From the NCBI GenBank assembly GCA_002409375.1, contig DHNF01000066.1, positions 3,432 through 8,762 on the forward strand: a DNA stretch of 5,331 nucleotides. The letters run 5' to 3'. Positions 1-5,331 of this stretch are shown one piece after another (the first letter of the stretch is position 1; each line of letters opens with the position of its first letter). The notes beneath the pieces were generated by a model that searched no databases, was not told the origin of the DNA, and saw only the letters and a list, made by a program, of their open reading frames with translations. The DNA is from Ruminococcaceae bacterium UBA5423 (GTDB lineage: Bacteria; Bacillota; Clostridia; Oscillospirales; Acutalibacteraceae). A program made the position numbers and the translations under genes.

Positions 1-22
1 GTCCTAAAATATATTTTAGGAC
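1..22. repeat. Perfect 22-base palindrome at the window edge
   Basis: The half-site GTCCTAAAATA is followed directly by its exact reverse complement, with no mismatch. As RNA it would form a 9-bp stem with a UAUA loop. It lies inside the aminotransferase frame, where it encodes V-L-K-Y-I-L-G. Its start coincides with base 1. The inner AAAATATATTTT (6-17) is compatible with native coding sequence, but bases 1-5 put Val-Leu where this family normally has Ser-Gly. A fold-back artefact at a contig end is therefore the likeliest reading; a genuine regulatory palindrome is less likely. Confidence 0.9.
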
Positions 23-1038
23 CTAATGTCAGGGCTTTGGAGCAAGAAATTGCAGATTACTGCGGCACAAAATTTGCCGTTGGAGTTGCAAGCGGTTCTG
101 ATGCACTAATATTGTGCCTCGAAGCGTATGGAATTGGACAGGGGGACGAAGTTATTACAAGTCCATACAGCTTTTTTGCAACTGCAGAAGCAATTTCAAG
201 GGTGGGTGCTACACCGGTTTTTGTGGATATAGACAAAGGCAGCTATAATATTGATGTAAATAAAATTGAGGATAGTATCACACAACGCACCAAAGCAATT
301 ATACCGGTACACCTGTTTGGCCAGCCGGCTGTAATGGATAAAATTATGGATATAGCAAATCGTTATAGCATTAAAGTTATCGAGGATGCATGCCAGGCTA
401 TGGGTGGGGCTTTTAATGGACAAAAAACCGGAGCATTAGGTCATGCGGGCTGCTTTAGCTTCTTCCCCACCAAAAATCTTGGTGGTTATGGTGACGGTGG
501 CATTGTAACCACAAATGATGAGGAGCTTGCCCGACAGATACGCATACTCAGAGCCCATGGCAGCAGTAAAAAATATTACAATACCATAATTGGCTATAAC
601 AGCAGGCTTGATGAAATTCAAGCAGCTATTTTAAGAGTTAAGCTTAAGCAACTTGATAAATGGAATGAATTAAGAATAGCAAAAGCTGAATATTACAATA
701 ATATTCTAAACCAATTGTCACTTGGACTGCCCCAAGTTGTAAGCGGTGCAAAGCATGTTTACCACCTTTACATTGTTCGTCATAAAAACAGGTCTGAAAT
801 TATAGAGGGTTTAAAGGAAAAGCAAATAGGATGCGGTATCTATTACCCTGTTCCCCTGCACAGGCAGGAGGCTTACAGACAACAATATTTATCTGTTTCA
901 CTACCGGTTGCCGAATCAGCATCAAATGAGACTTTTGCTTTACCACTGTACCCCGAAATTACTGAAACTCAGCAAAACAAAGTGCATAAGAGCTTAAGTA
1001 AAATACTTCGAACAATTGAGGAAAACCTTAATGAATAA
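1..1038 (+). CDS. DegT/DnrJ/EryC1/StrS-family sugar aminotransferase, 5' end missing
   Basis: PLP-dependent enzyme that transfers an amino group, usually from glutamate, to a nucleotide-linked keto-sugar to make an amino sugar for a surface glycan. The frame is open from base 1, giving 345 visible residues. The conserved N-terminal ILGP (residues 5-8) lies before the first possible start (TTG at 37), so the true start is outside the window and perhaps 20-30 residues are missing. Visible signatures, numbered from base 1, are ASGSDAL (30-36) for the PLP phosphate, EDACQ (128-132) with Asp129 and Gln132 near the cofactor, and SFFPTKNLGGYGDGG with Lys158 (codon 472-474) as the Schiff-base lysine. 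GYNSRLDEIQAA (198-209) and YYPVPLHRQEAY near the C-terminus are also typical. The TAA stop overlaps the next gene's ATG by 8 bases, which suggests translational coupling. The exact sugar, and whether C3 or C4 is aminated, cannot be told from sequence. The first two residues are suspect (see the palindrome). Confidence 0.95.
   Translation, partial: VLKYILGPNVRALEQEIADYCGTKFAVGVASGSDALILCLEAYGIGQGDEVITSPYSFFATAEAISRVGATPVFVDIDKGSYNIDVNKIEDSITQRTKAIIPVHLFGQPAVMDKIMDIANRYSIKVIEDACQAMGGAFNGQKTGALGHAGCFSFFPTKNLGGYGDGGIVTTNDEELARQIRILRAHGSSKKYYNTIIGYNSRLDEIQAAILRVKLKQLDKWNELRIAKAEYYNNILNQLSLGLPQVVSGAKHVYHLYIVRHKNRSEIIEGLKEKQIGCGIYYPVPLHRQEAYRQQYLSVSLPVAESASNETFALPLYPEITETQQNKVHKSLSKILRTIEENLNE
1018..1024 (+). 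promoter_or_regulatory. Ribosome binding site that sets the deacetylase start at 1031
   Basis: GAGGAAA sits inside the last codons of the aminotransferase, with 9 bases between GAGG and ATG 1031. The longer frame from TTG at 1016 would start on top of this site and has no Shine-Dalgarno of its own at normal spacing, so ATG 1031 is preferred. ATG 1040 is a less well placed alternative. Confidence 0.7.
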
Positions 1039-1792
1039 GATGGATTTTTCTCTTTGTATGTATAAAGATATTTGTAAAGCTCTGCAGTCACATAAAACTT
1101 TTACTGTCCTGTCCTTTCTGACCGAAAATCCAAAACCGCCTTACATAGTTCTAAGGCATGATGTTGACCGAAACATTAACAACGCCTTAAAAATGGCAGA
1201 GCTTGAACATGAGTTCGAAATTCGGTCAACTTATTATTTTAGGTATCCAAAAACATTTGATGTTACCGTGATGAAAAAAATATCCTGCCTTGGCCACGAG
1301 ATAGGATATCACTATGAAGTATTGGATAAAGCAAAAGGGGACATAAAAAAAGCGATTGAACTTTTTCAAAAAGAACTTAAAATATTTCGTGAGTTTTTTT
1401 TGGTAGACACTGTATGCATGCATGGCAATCCTCTGACTGTTTGGGATGGAAAAGACATTTGGAAAGCCGTTGACTTTAAAGATTACGGACTTTGCGGCGA
1501 GGCTTTTTTGTCAGTTAAAGGCATCACTTATCTAACTGACACCGGCAGGAATTGGAACGGCGCAAATAATTTAAAAGACAGAGTTAGTCAAGCAAATAAC
1601 AACAATAGTTTTAAAAGTACTGTCGATGTAATCAAATTTTTACAAGACACTAAAGAAAACATATATTTCAATGTTCATCCGGAAAGATGGGGTGCCGATT
1701 TTGCCGGGTGGTTATTATCCTTTTTAAGGGATAAATTTTTTAATTTATGCAAAAGGGCTATAAAAAGGTTGAGGCCTAATGGCATTAAATGA
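1031..1792 (+). CDS. NodB-like polysaccharide deacetylase family protein
   Basis: Predicted metal-dependent deacetylase of 253 residues, related to carbohydrate esterase family 4 (NodB homology). It resembles the poorly characterised branch found in O-antigen and capsule loci (WbmS-like, from memory). Visible motifs are LRHDVDR with the Asp-rich pair at 44 and 46 (motif 1), GHEIGYHYE with His89 and His94 (a variant of the HxxxH metal motif), CMHGNP with His131, a YLTDTGRNW segment, and NVHPERW with His216 near the C-terminus. No signal peptide is visible: the N-terminus MNKMDFSLCMYKD is not hydrophobic. The protein is therefore probably cytoplasmic and would act on a lipid- or nucleotide-linked sugar intermediate rather than on exported polymer. 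The C-terminal tail after 233 is basic (CKRAIKRLRPNGIK) and could touch the membrane. The gene overlaps its upstream neighbour by 8 bases and its downstream neighbour by 14. The family call is good; the substrate is unknown. Confidence 0.88.
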   Translation: MNKMDFSLCMYKDICKALQSHKTFTVLSFLTENPKPPYIVLRHDVDRNINNALKMAELEHEFEIRSTYYFRYPKTFDVTVMKKISCLGHEIGYHYEVLDKAKGDIKKAIELFQKELKIFREFFLVDTVCMHGNPLTVWDGKDIWKAVDFKDYGLCGEAFLSVKGITYLTDTGRNWNGANNLKDRVSQANNNNSFKSTVDVIKFLQDTKENIYFNVHPERWGADFAGWLLSFLRDKFFNLCKRAIKRLRPNGIK

Positions 1793-2423
1793 TATAAAAA
1801 AAAGAGTGCTCGTTGTGGCACCTCACACTGATGACGGTGAGTTAGGGTGCGGCGGTACAATTGCAAAGCTGATAGCAAACAAAGCAGAGGTATTTTATGC
1901 TGCTTTTTCGATTTGCGAATTATCGGTTCCTGCGCATCTGCCCAAAAACATCTTAGAAACCGAAGTGAAAAATGCAACAAACCTATTAGGTATAAAAAAA
2001 GATAACTTGATAATTTTTAGACACGCAGTTCGTAATTTTGACAAGCACAGACAGCAAATACTTGATGATTTAATAGATTTAAAAAAACAAATCAAGCCGG
2101 AGTTAGTATTAATGCCTTGCCTTAATGATATTCATCAGGATCATTGTGTAATCAGTGCGGAAAGTATCCGAGCATTTAAACATGTTTCGGTTTTGGGTTA
2201 TGAGTTGCCCTGGAATAACCTCACTTTCAATGCTCAATCTTTTGTGTTTTTAGGGGAAGAACATATAAACAAAAAAATTGAGGCACTTAAATGCTATCAA
2301 TCTCAGTTAAACCGGGTGTATGCAAAAGAAGACTTTATCCGCTCACTTGCACTTATTCGCGGTGCCCAGATTGGCATTAAGTTTGCAGAGGCATTTGAGG
2401 TTATACGGTGGGTCGTTAGATAA
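1779..2423 (+). CDS. PIG-L/LmbE-type N-acetylglucosaminyl deacetylase family protein
   Basis: Predicted zinc-dependent N-deacetylase of 214 residues, in the fold family of PIG-L (GlcNAc-phosphatidylinositol deacetylase), MshB and BshB. The first strand ends in VVAPHTDDGELGCGG (12-26), the family's PHxDD signature: His16 and Asp19 are the expected zinc ligands and Asp18 the expected catalytic base. The second signature, DIHQDH (117-122), supplies His122 as third zinc ligand. The length is normal for a single-domain member, and no signal peptide or membrane segment is seen. The start ATG at 1779 lies inside the upstream deacetylase gene (14-base overlap). AAAAGG at 1763-1768 is 10 bases upstream and GAGG at 1771-1774 is 4 bases upstream, so coupled translation is likely. 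Codons 6-9 contain a run of eight A (1796-1803). No bshA-like glycosyltransferase or thiol-pathway gene is visible nearby, so a role in glycan amino-sugar deacetylation fits better than bacillithiol or mycothiol synthesis. Confidence 0.92.
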   Translation: MALNDIKKRVLVVAPHTDDGELGCGGTIAKLIANKAEVFYAAFSICELSVPAHLPKNILETEVKNATNLLGIKKDNLIIFRHAVRNFDKHRQQILDDLIDLKKQIKPELVLMPCLNDIHQDHCVISAESIRAFKHVSVLGYELPWNNLTFNAQSFVFLGEEHINKKIEALKCYQSQLNRVYAKEDFIRSLALIRGAQIGIKFAEAFEVIRWVVR

Positions 2424-2438
2424 TCACCCCGCAGTTTT

Positions 2439-2458
2439 CGGCTACAGCCGGATATCCG
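2439..2458. repeat. Overlapping small inverted repeats in the intergenic gap
   Basis: CGGC-TACA-GCCG (2439-2450) is a 4-bp stem with a 4-base loop. It shares bases with the 10-base perfect palindrome CGGATATCCG (2449-2458). No T-tract follows, so this is not a convincing intrinsic terminator. It lies about 22 bases upstream of the putative -10 box, where an operator could sit. No function is established. Confidence 0.45.
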
Positions 2459-2480
2459 TACCTATTTATAGCTTTAATCA

Positions 2481-2486
2481 TATAAT
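2481..2486 (+). promoter_or_regulatory. Putative sigma-A-type -10 box upstream of the flavoprotein gene
   Basis: TATAAT matches the bacterial -10 consensus exactly and lies in the only substantial gap between genes (2424-2527). Transcription would start near 2493, giving a leader of about 35 bases before ATG 2528. There is no good -35 hexamer 16-19 bases upstream (the sequence there is around GTACCT) and no TG extension. The promoter would be weak or activator-dependent, or the match may be chance in AT-rich DNA. Confidence 0.4.
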
Positions 2487-2512
2487 GTAATATTGTGCTT
2501 TTAAAATCTTTT

Positions 2513-2521
2513 AAGGTGAGG
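2513..2521 (+). promoter_or_regulatory. Strong ribosome binding site that sets the flavoprotein start at 2528
   Basis: AAGGTGAGG with a 6-base spacer to ATG 2528. This favours ATG 2528 over the in-frame GTG at 2495, which would add 11 residues without a recognisable site of its own and would place the Shine-Dalgarno inside the coding region. Starting at 2528 also puts the FAD-binding strand (DVVVVGAG) at the very N-terminus, as is usual for this family. Confidence 0.8.
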
Positions 2522-2527
2522 TATGGC

Positions 2528-3709
2528 ATGGATTGGGATGTTGTTGTTGTCGGGGCAGGACCTGCGGGTTGTTTTACCGCAATGCAAATAGCAAACTCAG
2601 GTTTTAAAGTGCTGATTATTGAAGAACATAATCAAATTGGCTTTCCAATACAATGTTCCGGACTTGTTTCGCCTCGTGTGATGGAACTTGCCAATTTAGA
2701 TGACAGTATAATAATCAACAACTTAAAAGGACTTCGTGTGTTATCGCCTCTTGGCGCCCAATTACAAGTTGACTGTAGCCGCGTGCTCGCACTTGCCATT
2801 GACCGTGCAATATTTGACCAAAAGCTTTGCGAAAAAGCAATAAACGCCGGAGCTATATTGCAAAAAGGCTTAAAAGCGACGGCGGCACAGAGTATACCGG
2901 GTGGATATCAGGTAACCGCAGTTGATAAAAATGATAAAAACTACACTTTAAACACTAAAATACTGATTGGAGCAGACGGGGTTGAATCCAATGTCGCGGC
3001 GTGGCTCGGATTAAAACATGATAATTTAAAAGCTGTGATGTATTCTGCAGATGTAGAGCTTGCATATTCGGATGCCAATTTAGTTAGTGTTTTTTTAGGC
3101 CAAAATTTTGCCCCCGGCTGGTTTGGCTGGATTATTCCCCTTGACCTAAAAACCTGCCGAGTAGGAATTGGTTATGCGCTTATAAACTCAGGCTATTCCC
3201 CCCGACATCACTTTCAACAACTAATTGATTGTTATCCTCAAATATTCAAAGGATATAAGATTATTCGCAACACAGGCGGCACTGTTCCATTGGGCTTGAT
3301 GCCAAAGATATATGCTCCGAGCGCTATGTTAGTCGGAGATGCCGCCAGTCAGACAAAACCAATATCGGGCGGCGGCATATATATGGGCTTGAGAGCATCA
3401 CAAATTTGCGCAAATGTTGCGATGCAAGCATTAAACGATAATGATTTTTCAGAGAAAAAAATGTCCATTTATCAAACACTTTGGGAAAATGAAACGAAAG
3501 AAGAAACAGACAGTGCAATGAAACTAAGACAAAGCTATCTAAAGTTAAAAGACAAGGATATCGAATCAGTGATACGATTTTTAAATAAACCAAAATACAA
3601 AAAGCTTATTTCAAAATATGCGGATATTGATTATCCATCCATCCTCGCTCACAAGCTTTTTGACTATAACCCTTGGCTTAAGGTTGCATTAAAAATTGCT
3701 AAAATTTAG
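2528..3709 (+). CDS. Geranylgeranyl reductase family FAD-dependent oxidoreductase
   Basis: A 393-residue flavoprotein of the PHBH-like fold. In this family, known members reduce double bonds in geranylgeranyl chains, including archaeal membrane lipids, dolichol phosphates and (in phototrophs) chlorophyll side chains. Visible features in order are the FAD-binding VVVGAGPAG (6-14), with Glu32 at the end of the second strand for the ribose, then PIQCSGLVSP (40-49), the Cys/Gly-containing loop typical of archaeal-type reductases. These are followed by GADG (148-151), then FGWIIP plus 8 residues plus GIG (199-215), which matches the family's YxWxFPx7-8GxG lipid-binding motif with Phe for Tyr. GDAASQTKPISGGG (270-283) is the second FAD motif. 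No membrane helix is obvious. The gene begins a new unit after the 104-base gap and is followed 36 bases later by a glycosyltransferase. That context suggests it acts on a polyprenyl lipid carrier rather than on bulk lipids, but this is inference. Other substrates are possible. Confidence 0.9.
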   Translation: MDWDVVVVGAGPAGCFTAMQIANSGFKVLIIEEHNQIGFPIQCSGLVSPRVMELANLDDSIIINNLKGLRVLSPLGAQLQVDCSRVLALAIDRAIFDQKLCEKAINAGAILQKGLKATAAQSIPGGYQVTAVDKNDKNYTLNTKILIGADGVESNVAAWLGLKHDNLKAVMYSADVELAYSDANLVSVFLGQNFAPGWFGWIIPLDLKTCRVGIGYALINSGYSPRHHFQQLIDCYPQIFKGYKIIRNTGGTVPLGLMPKIYAPSAMLVGDAASQTKPISGGGIYMGLRASQICANVAMQALNDNDFSEKKMSIYQTLWENETKEETDSAMKLRQSYLKLKDKDIESVIRFLNKPKYKKLISKYADIDYPSILAHKLFDYNPWLKVALKIAKI

Positions 3710-3745
3710 GGGTGCCGCCTATGTTTAGAATAAGAGGAATTAGTT

Positions 3746-4501
3746 ATGTACCGAGATAATTTAATCGGTGTTGTTGTACCTGCATACAATGAGGAACAAT
3801 TAATTTCAAAAGTCATTGAAACAATGCCCGATTATGTTGACAACATATATATAATTGATGATTGCTCGACCGATCAAACCTTTAATGTGGCATCAGGTTT
3901 TAAAGAGCCCCGTATAAAAATTACACGCCACATAAAAAACCGGGGTGTCGGCGCGGCTATTGTAACAGGGTATAAGCAGGCTTTAAATGATAAAATGAAC
4001 ATTGCCGCGGTTATGGCAGGCGATAACCAAATGGATCCGTTGCAGTTATATAAGCTGCTCAATCCAATAATTGATTGTCAAGCAGACTACTGCAAGGGCG
4101 ACAGGTTATCAAGCCGCGAATTGACAACAGGCATGAGCAATTGGCGAAAGCTCGGCAATAAGATTTTGACCAGACTTACCCGCATATCTTCCGGTTATTC
4201 AAAAATTCAGGATCCACAAAACGGATATACCGCAATTTCAATGCAGGCCTTGAGCAGTCTTAATCTTGATAAAATCTTTCATGGATACGGCTACTGCAAT
4301 GATATTTTGGCAAAGCTGAATGTGATTAATGCAAAAGTTATGGATGTTCAAATTCCTGCCAGGTACGGCACAGAAAAATCAAAAATAAAATATATTAGCT
4401 ATATTCCAAAGGTATCTTTGCTTTTATTAAAAAACTATTTGTGGCGAATATCTAAAACAATCTGCAAAAACAGGAGACGAAACAATGAGTGTGGATTATG
4501 A
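3746..4501 (+). CDS. Family 2 glycosyltransferase, DPM1/dolichyl-phosphate-sugar synthase-like
   Basis: A 251-residue GT-A-fold glycosyltransferase, expected to move a sugar from a nucleotide donor, often to a polyprenyl phosphate, at the cytoplasmic face of the membrane. The N-terminus has the nucleotide-binding VVVPAYNEE (9-17) and IIDDCSTD (36-43). MAGDNQMDP (90-98) is in the position of the DxD-like metal motif of DPM1-type enzymes (Asp93 and Asp97). KGDRL follows, and QDPQNGYTA (155-163) is a hallmark of this bacterial subgroup. There is no C-terminal pair of membrane helices; the hydrophobic, basic tail (IPKVSLLLLKNYLWRIS onward) could give peripheral membrane contact. ATG 3746 has AGAGGAA at 3733-3739 as Shine-Dalgarno. 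The gene follows the reductase by 36 bases and overlaps the next gene by 17, so all three are probably co-transcribed. Donor and acceptor cannot be assigned. Confidence 0.92.
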   Translation: MYRDNLIGVVVPAYNEEQLISKVIETMPDYVDNIYIIDDCSTDQTFNVASGFKEPRIKITRHIKNRGVGAAIVTGYKQALNDKMNIAAVMAGDNQMDPLQLYKLLNPIIDCQADYCKGDRLSSRELTTGMSNWRKLGNKILTRLTRISSGYSKIQDPQNGYTAISMQALSSLNLDKIFHGYGYCNDILAKLNVINAKVMDVQIPARYGTEKSKIKYISYIPKVSLLLLKNYLWRISKTICKNRRRNNECGL

Positions 4502-5331
4502 TGATTTTGTGGATTTAAGTCCACAAGGTTCTTTATTTCATAAAACATGGTGGCTTGATGCAGCAGCTCAGCAAAACTATAAGATACTGACAATAAAAAA
4601 CAATGATAAGATTGTGGCCGCATGGCCGTTGTATTTTAAAAAACTGTCCGGTTTAAATCTTTTAATGACTCCTCGGCTTACACCCAAGCTGGGGATATTA
4701 TTTGCAAAGCCGTGCAAAGCAAAATATTCAGAACAGTTATCATACGAAATGGGTCAGACCAACGAGCTTCTAAAGCTGTTGCCAAAGCACAGCCTGTTTT
4801 GTCAACACTTTGCACCTGAATTTACAAATTGGTTGCCGCTATATTGGAACGGCTTTAAACAAACCACACGCTATACATATGTGATAGAGGATTTGTCCGA
4901 TTTGGACAAAGTATGGAGCGATATGAGGTCTATCACAAAACGCAAAGTAAAAAAAGCACAGAAATACGGCATAAAAGTCAGTTTTGATTTAGGGATTGAA
5001 AAGCTGCTCGATGTCATCGAGATGACATATAAACGACAAAATTTATCAATCCCGTTTTCACGGGAATATGTGCGCAAAATTGATAAGGCATGCGCAGAAA
5101 AAGATGCGCGGAAAATGATTTTTGCAGTAGATGATTGCGGTCAGGTGCACGCCGCTGTTTACATCGTCTATGACCACAAATCCGCCTATTACCTGCTTGG
5201 AGGTTCAGACCCCGCCATAAACAGTCACTGCGGACACTTTTTAGCCATATGGGAAGCAATTAAATTTGCAAGCAGTGTTTCAAAAGCATTTGATTTTGAA
5301 GGCTCAATGCACAGCAATATAGAATCGGTAT
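4485..5331 (+). CDS. FemAB/GNAT-superfamily acyl- or aminoacyl-transferase, 3' end missing
   Basis: I read an open frame of 282 codons with no stop from ATG 4485 to the right edge; the start has AGGAGA at 4472-4477, 7 bases upstream. The protein resembles FemAB-like acyltransferases of polysaccharide loci: an N-terminal SLFHKTWWLDAA (16-27), then the first GNAT-like half ending near 140, and the basic segment MRSITKRKVKKAQKYGIKV (147-165), which is characteristic of the start of the second domain. YYLLGGSDP (235-243) and FDFEGSM (269-275) are conserved core strands of that second domain. Known relatives add amino acids to peptidoglycan or acylate amino sugars. In this cluster, acylation of an amine made by the aminotransferase or exposed by the deacetylases is plausible but unproven. 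Members are usually about 320-360 residues, so roughly 40-80 may be missing. No signal peptide is seen, so it is probably cytoplasmic. It overlaps the glycosyltransferase gene by 17 bases. Confidence 0.85.
   Translation, partial: MSVDYDDFVDLSPQGSLFHKTWWLDAAAQQNYKILTIKNNDKIVAAWPLYFKKLSGLNLLMTPRLTPKLGILFAKPCKAKYSEQLSYEMGQTNELLKLLPKHSLFCQHFAPEFTNWLPLYWNGFKQTTRYTYVIEDLSDLDKVWSDMRSITKRKVKKAQKYGIKVSFDLGIEKLLDVIEMTYKRQNLSIPFSREYVRKIDKACAEKDARKMIFAVDDCGQVHAAVYIVYDHKSAYYLLGGSDPAINSHCGHFLAIWEAIKFASSVSKAFDFEGSMHSNIESV

Noticed and set aside
37..39. TTG as start codon of the aminotransferase
   Set aside because: The frame stays open upstream to base 1 and encodes the conserved ILGP segment of the family, and no Shine-Dalgarno site lies before it. 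The gene begins outside the window.
1675..1980. Minus-strand open frame of about 100 codons
   Set aside because: It lies antisense across two well-supported genes, has no family-like motifs, and is a shadow of their coding sequence. The other minus-strand frames were rejected for the same reason.
2439..2450. Intrinsic terminator after the PIG-L-like gene
   Set aside because: The stem is only 4 bp (CGGC/GCCG) and no T-tract follows.
2501..2514. TTAAAA-TC-TTTTAA inverted repeat next to the ribosome site at 2513
   Set aside because: It is an AT-only stem with a 2-base loop, too weak to act as a regulatory hairpin.
2495..2527. GTG start adding 11 residues to the flavoprotein
   Set aside because: It has no ribosome site of its own and would put the strong AAGGTGAGG inside the gene; ATG 2528 fits the family N-terminus.
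4871..5259. Minus-strand open frames near the right end as possible genes
   Set aside because: The plus strand here carries an uninterrupted 282-codon frame with clear FemAB/GNAT-type motifs and an excellent ribosome site, which explains the region.

Overview
The window is a compact, all-plus-strand gene cluster from what looks like a bacterium with AT-rich DNA. Strong purine-rich Shine-Dalgarno sites lie upstream of the starts, and start/stop overlaps are common. Clostridia-like Firmicutes or a similar anaerobic lineage is my best guess, but the sequence gives no decisive taxonomic marker. All six genes fit biosynthesis or decoration of a surface glycan (capsule, O-antigen-like or secondary cell-wall polysaccharide). 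No RNA gene, IS element, CRISPR array or integrase is visible.

Layout. Bases 1-1038 hold the 3' part of a DegT/DnrJ/EryC1/StrS sugar aminotransferase whose start lies outside the window. It overlaps by 8 bases a NodB-like polysaccharide deacetylase (1031-1792), which overlaps by 14 bases a PIG-L/LmbE-type N-deacetylase (1779-2423). These three form one translationally coupled unit. A 104-base gap (2424-2527) is the only substantial non-coding stretch; it holds small inverted repeats and a consensus -10 box. After it come a geranylgeranyl-reductase-family flavoprotein (2528-3709), a DPM1-like family 2 glycosyltransferase (3746-4501), and a FemAB/GNAT-type acyl- or aminoacyl-transferase that runs off the right edge (4485 onward, overlapping the glycosyltransferase by 17 bases).

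How the genes may work together (inference). The aminotransferase would make an amino sugar from a nucleotide keto-sugar. The two unrelated deacetylases would expose amino groups on sugars or glycans. The glycosyltransferase resembles enzymes that charge polyprenyl/dolichyl phosphate with a sugar. The FemAB-like enzyme could acylate a free amine. The unexpected member is the geranylgeranyl-reductase homologue, a family best known for saturating isoprenoid chains of archaeal lipids and dolichols. Next to a DPM1-like enzyme, it raises the possibility of a partly saturated, dolichol-like lipid carrier.

A second notable point is a perfect 22-base palindrome that begins exactly at base 1 and changes two residues at a normally conserved place in the aminotransferase. 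This looks more like a fold-back artefact at a contig end than native sequence.
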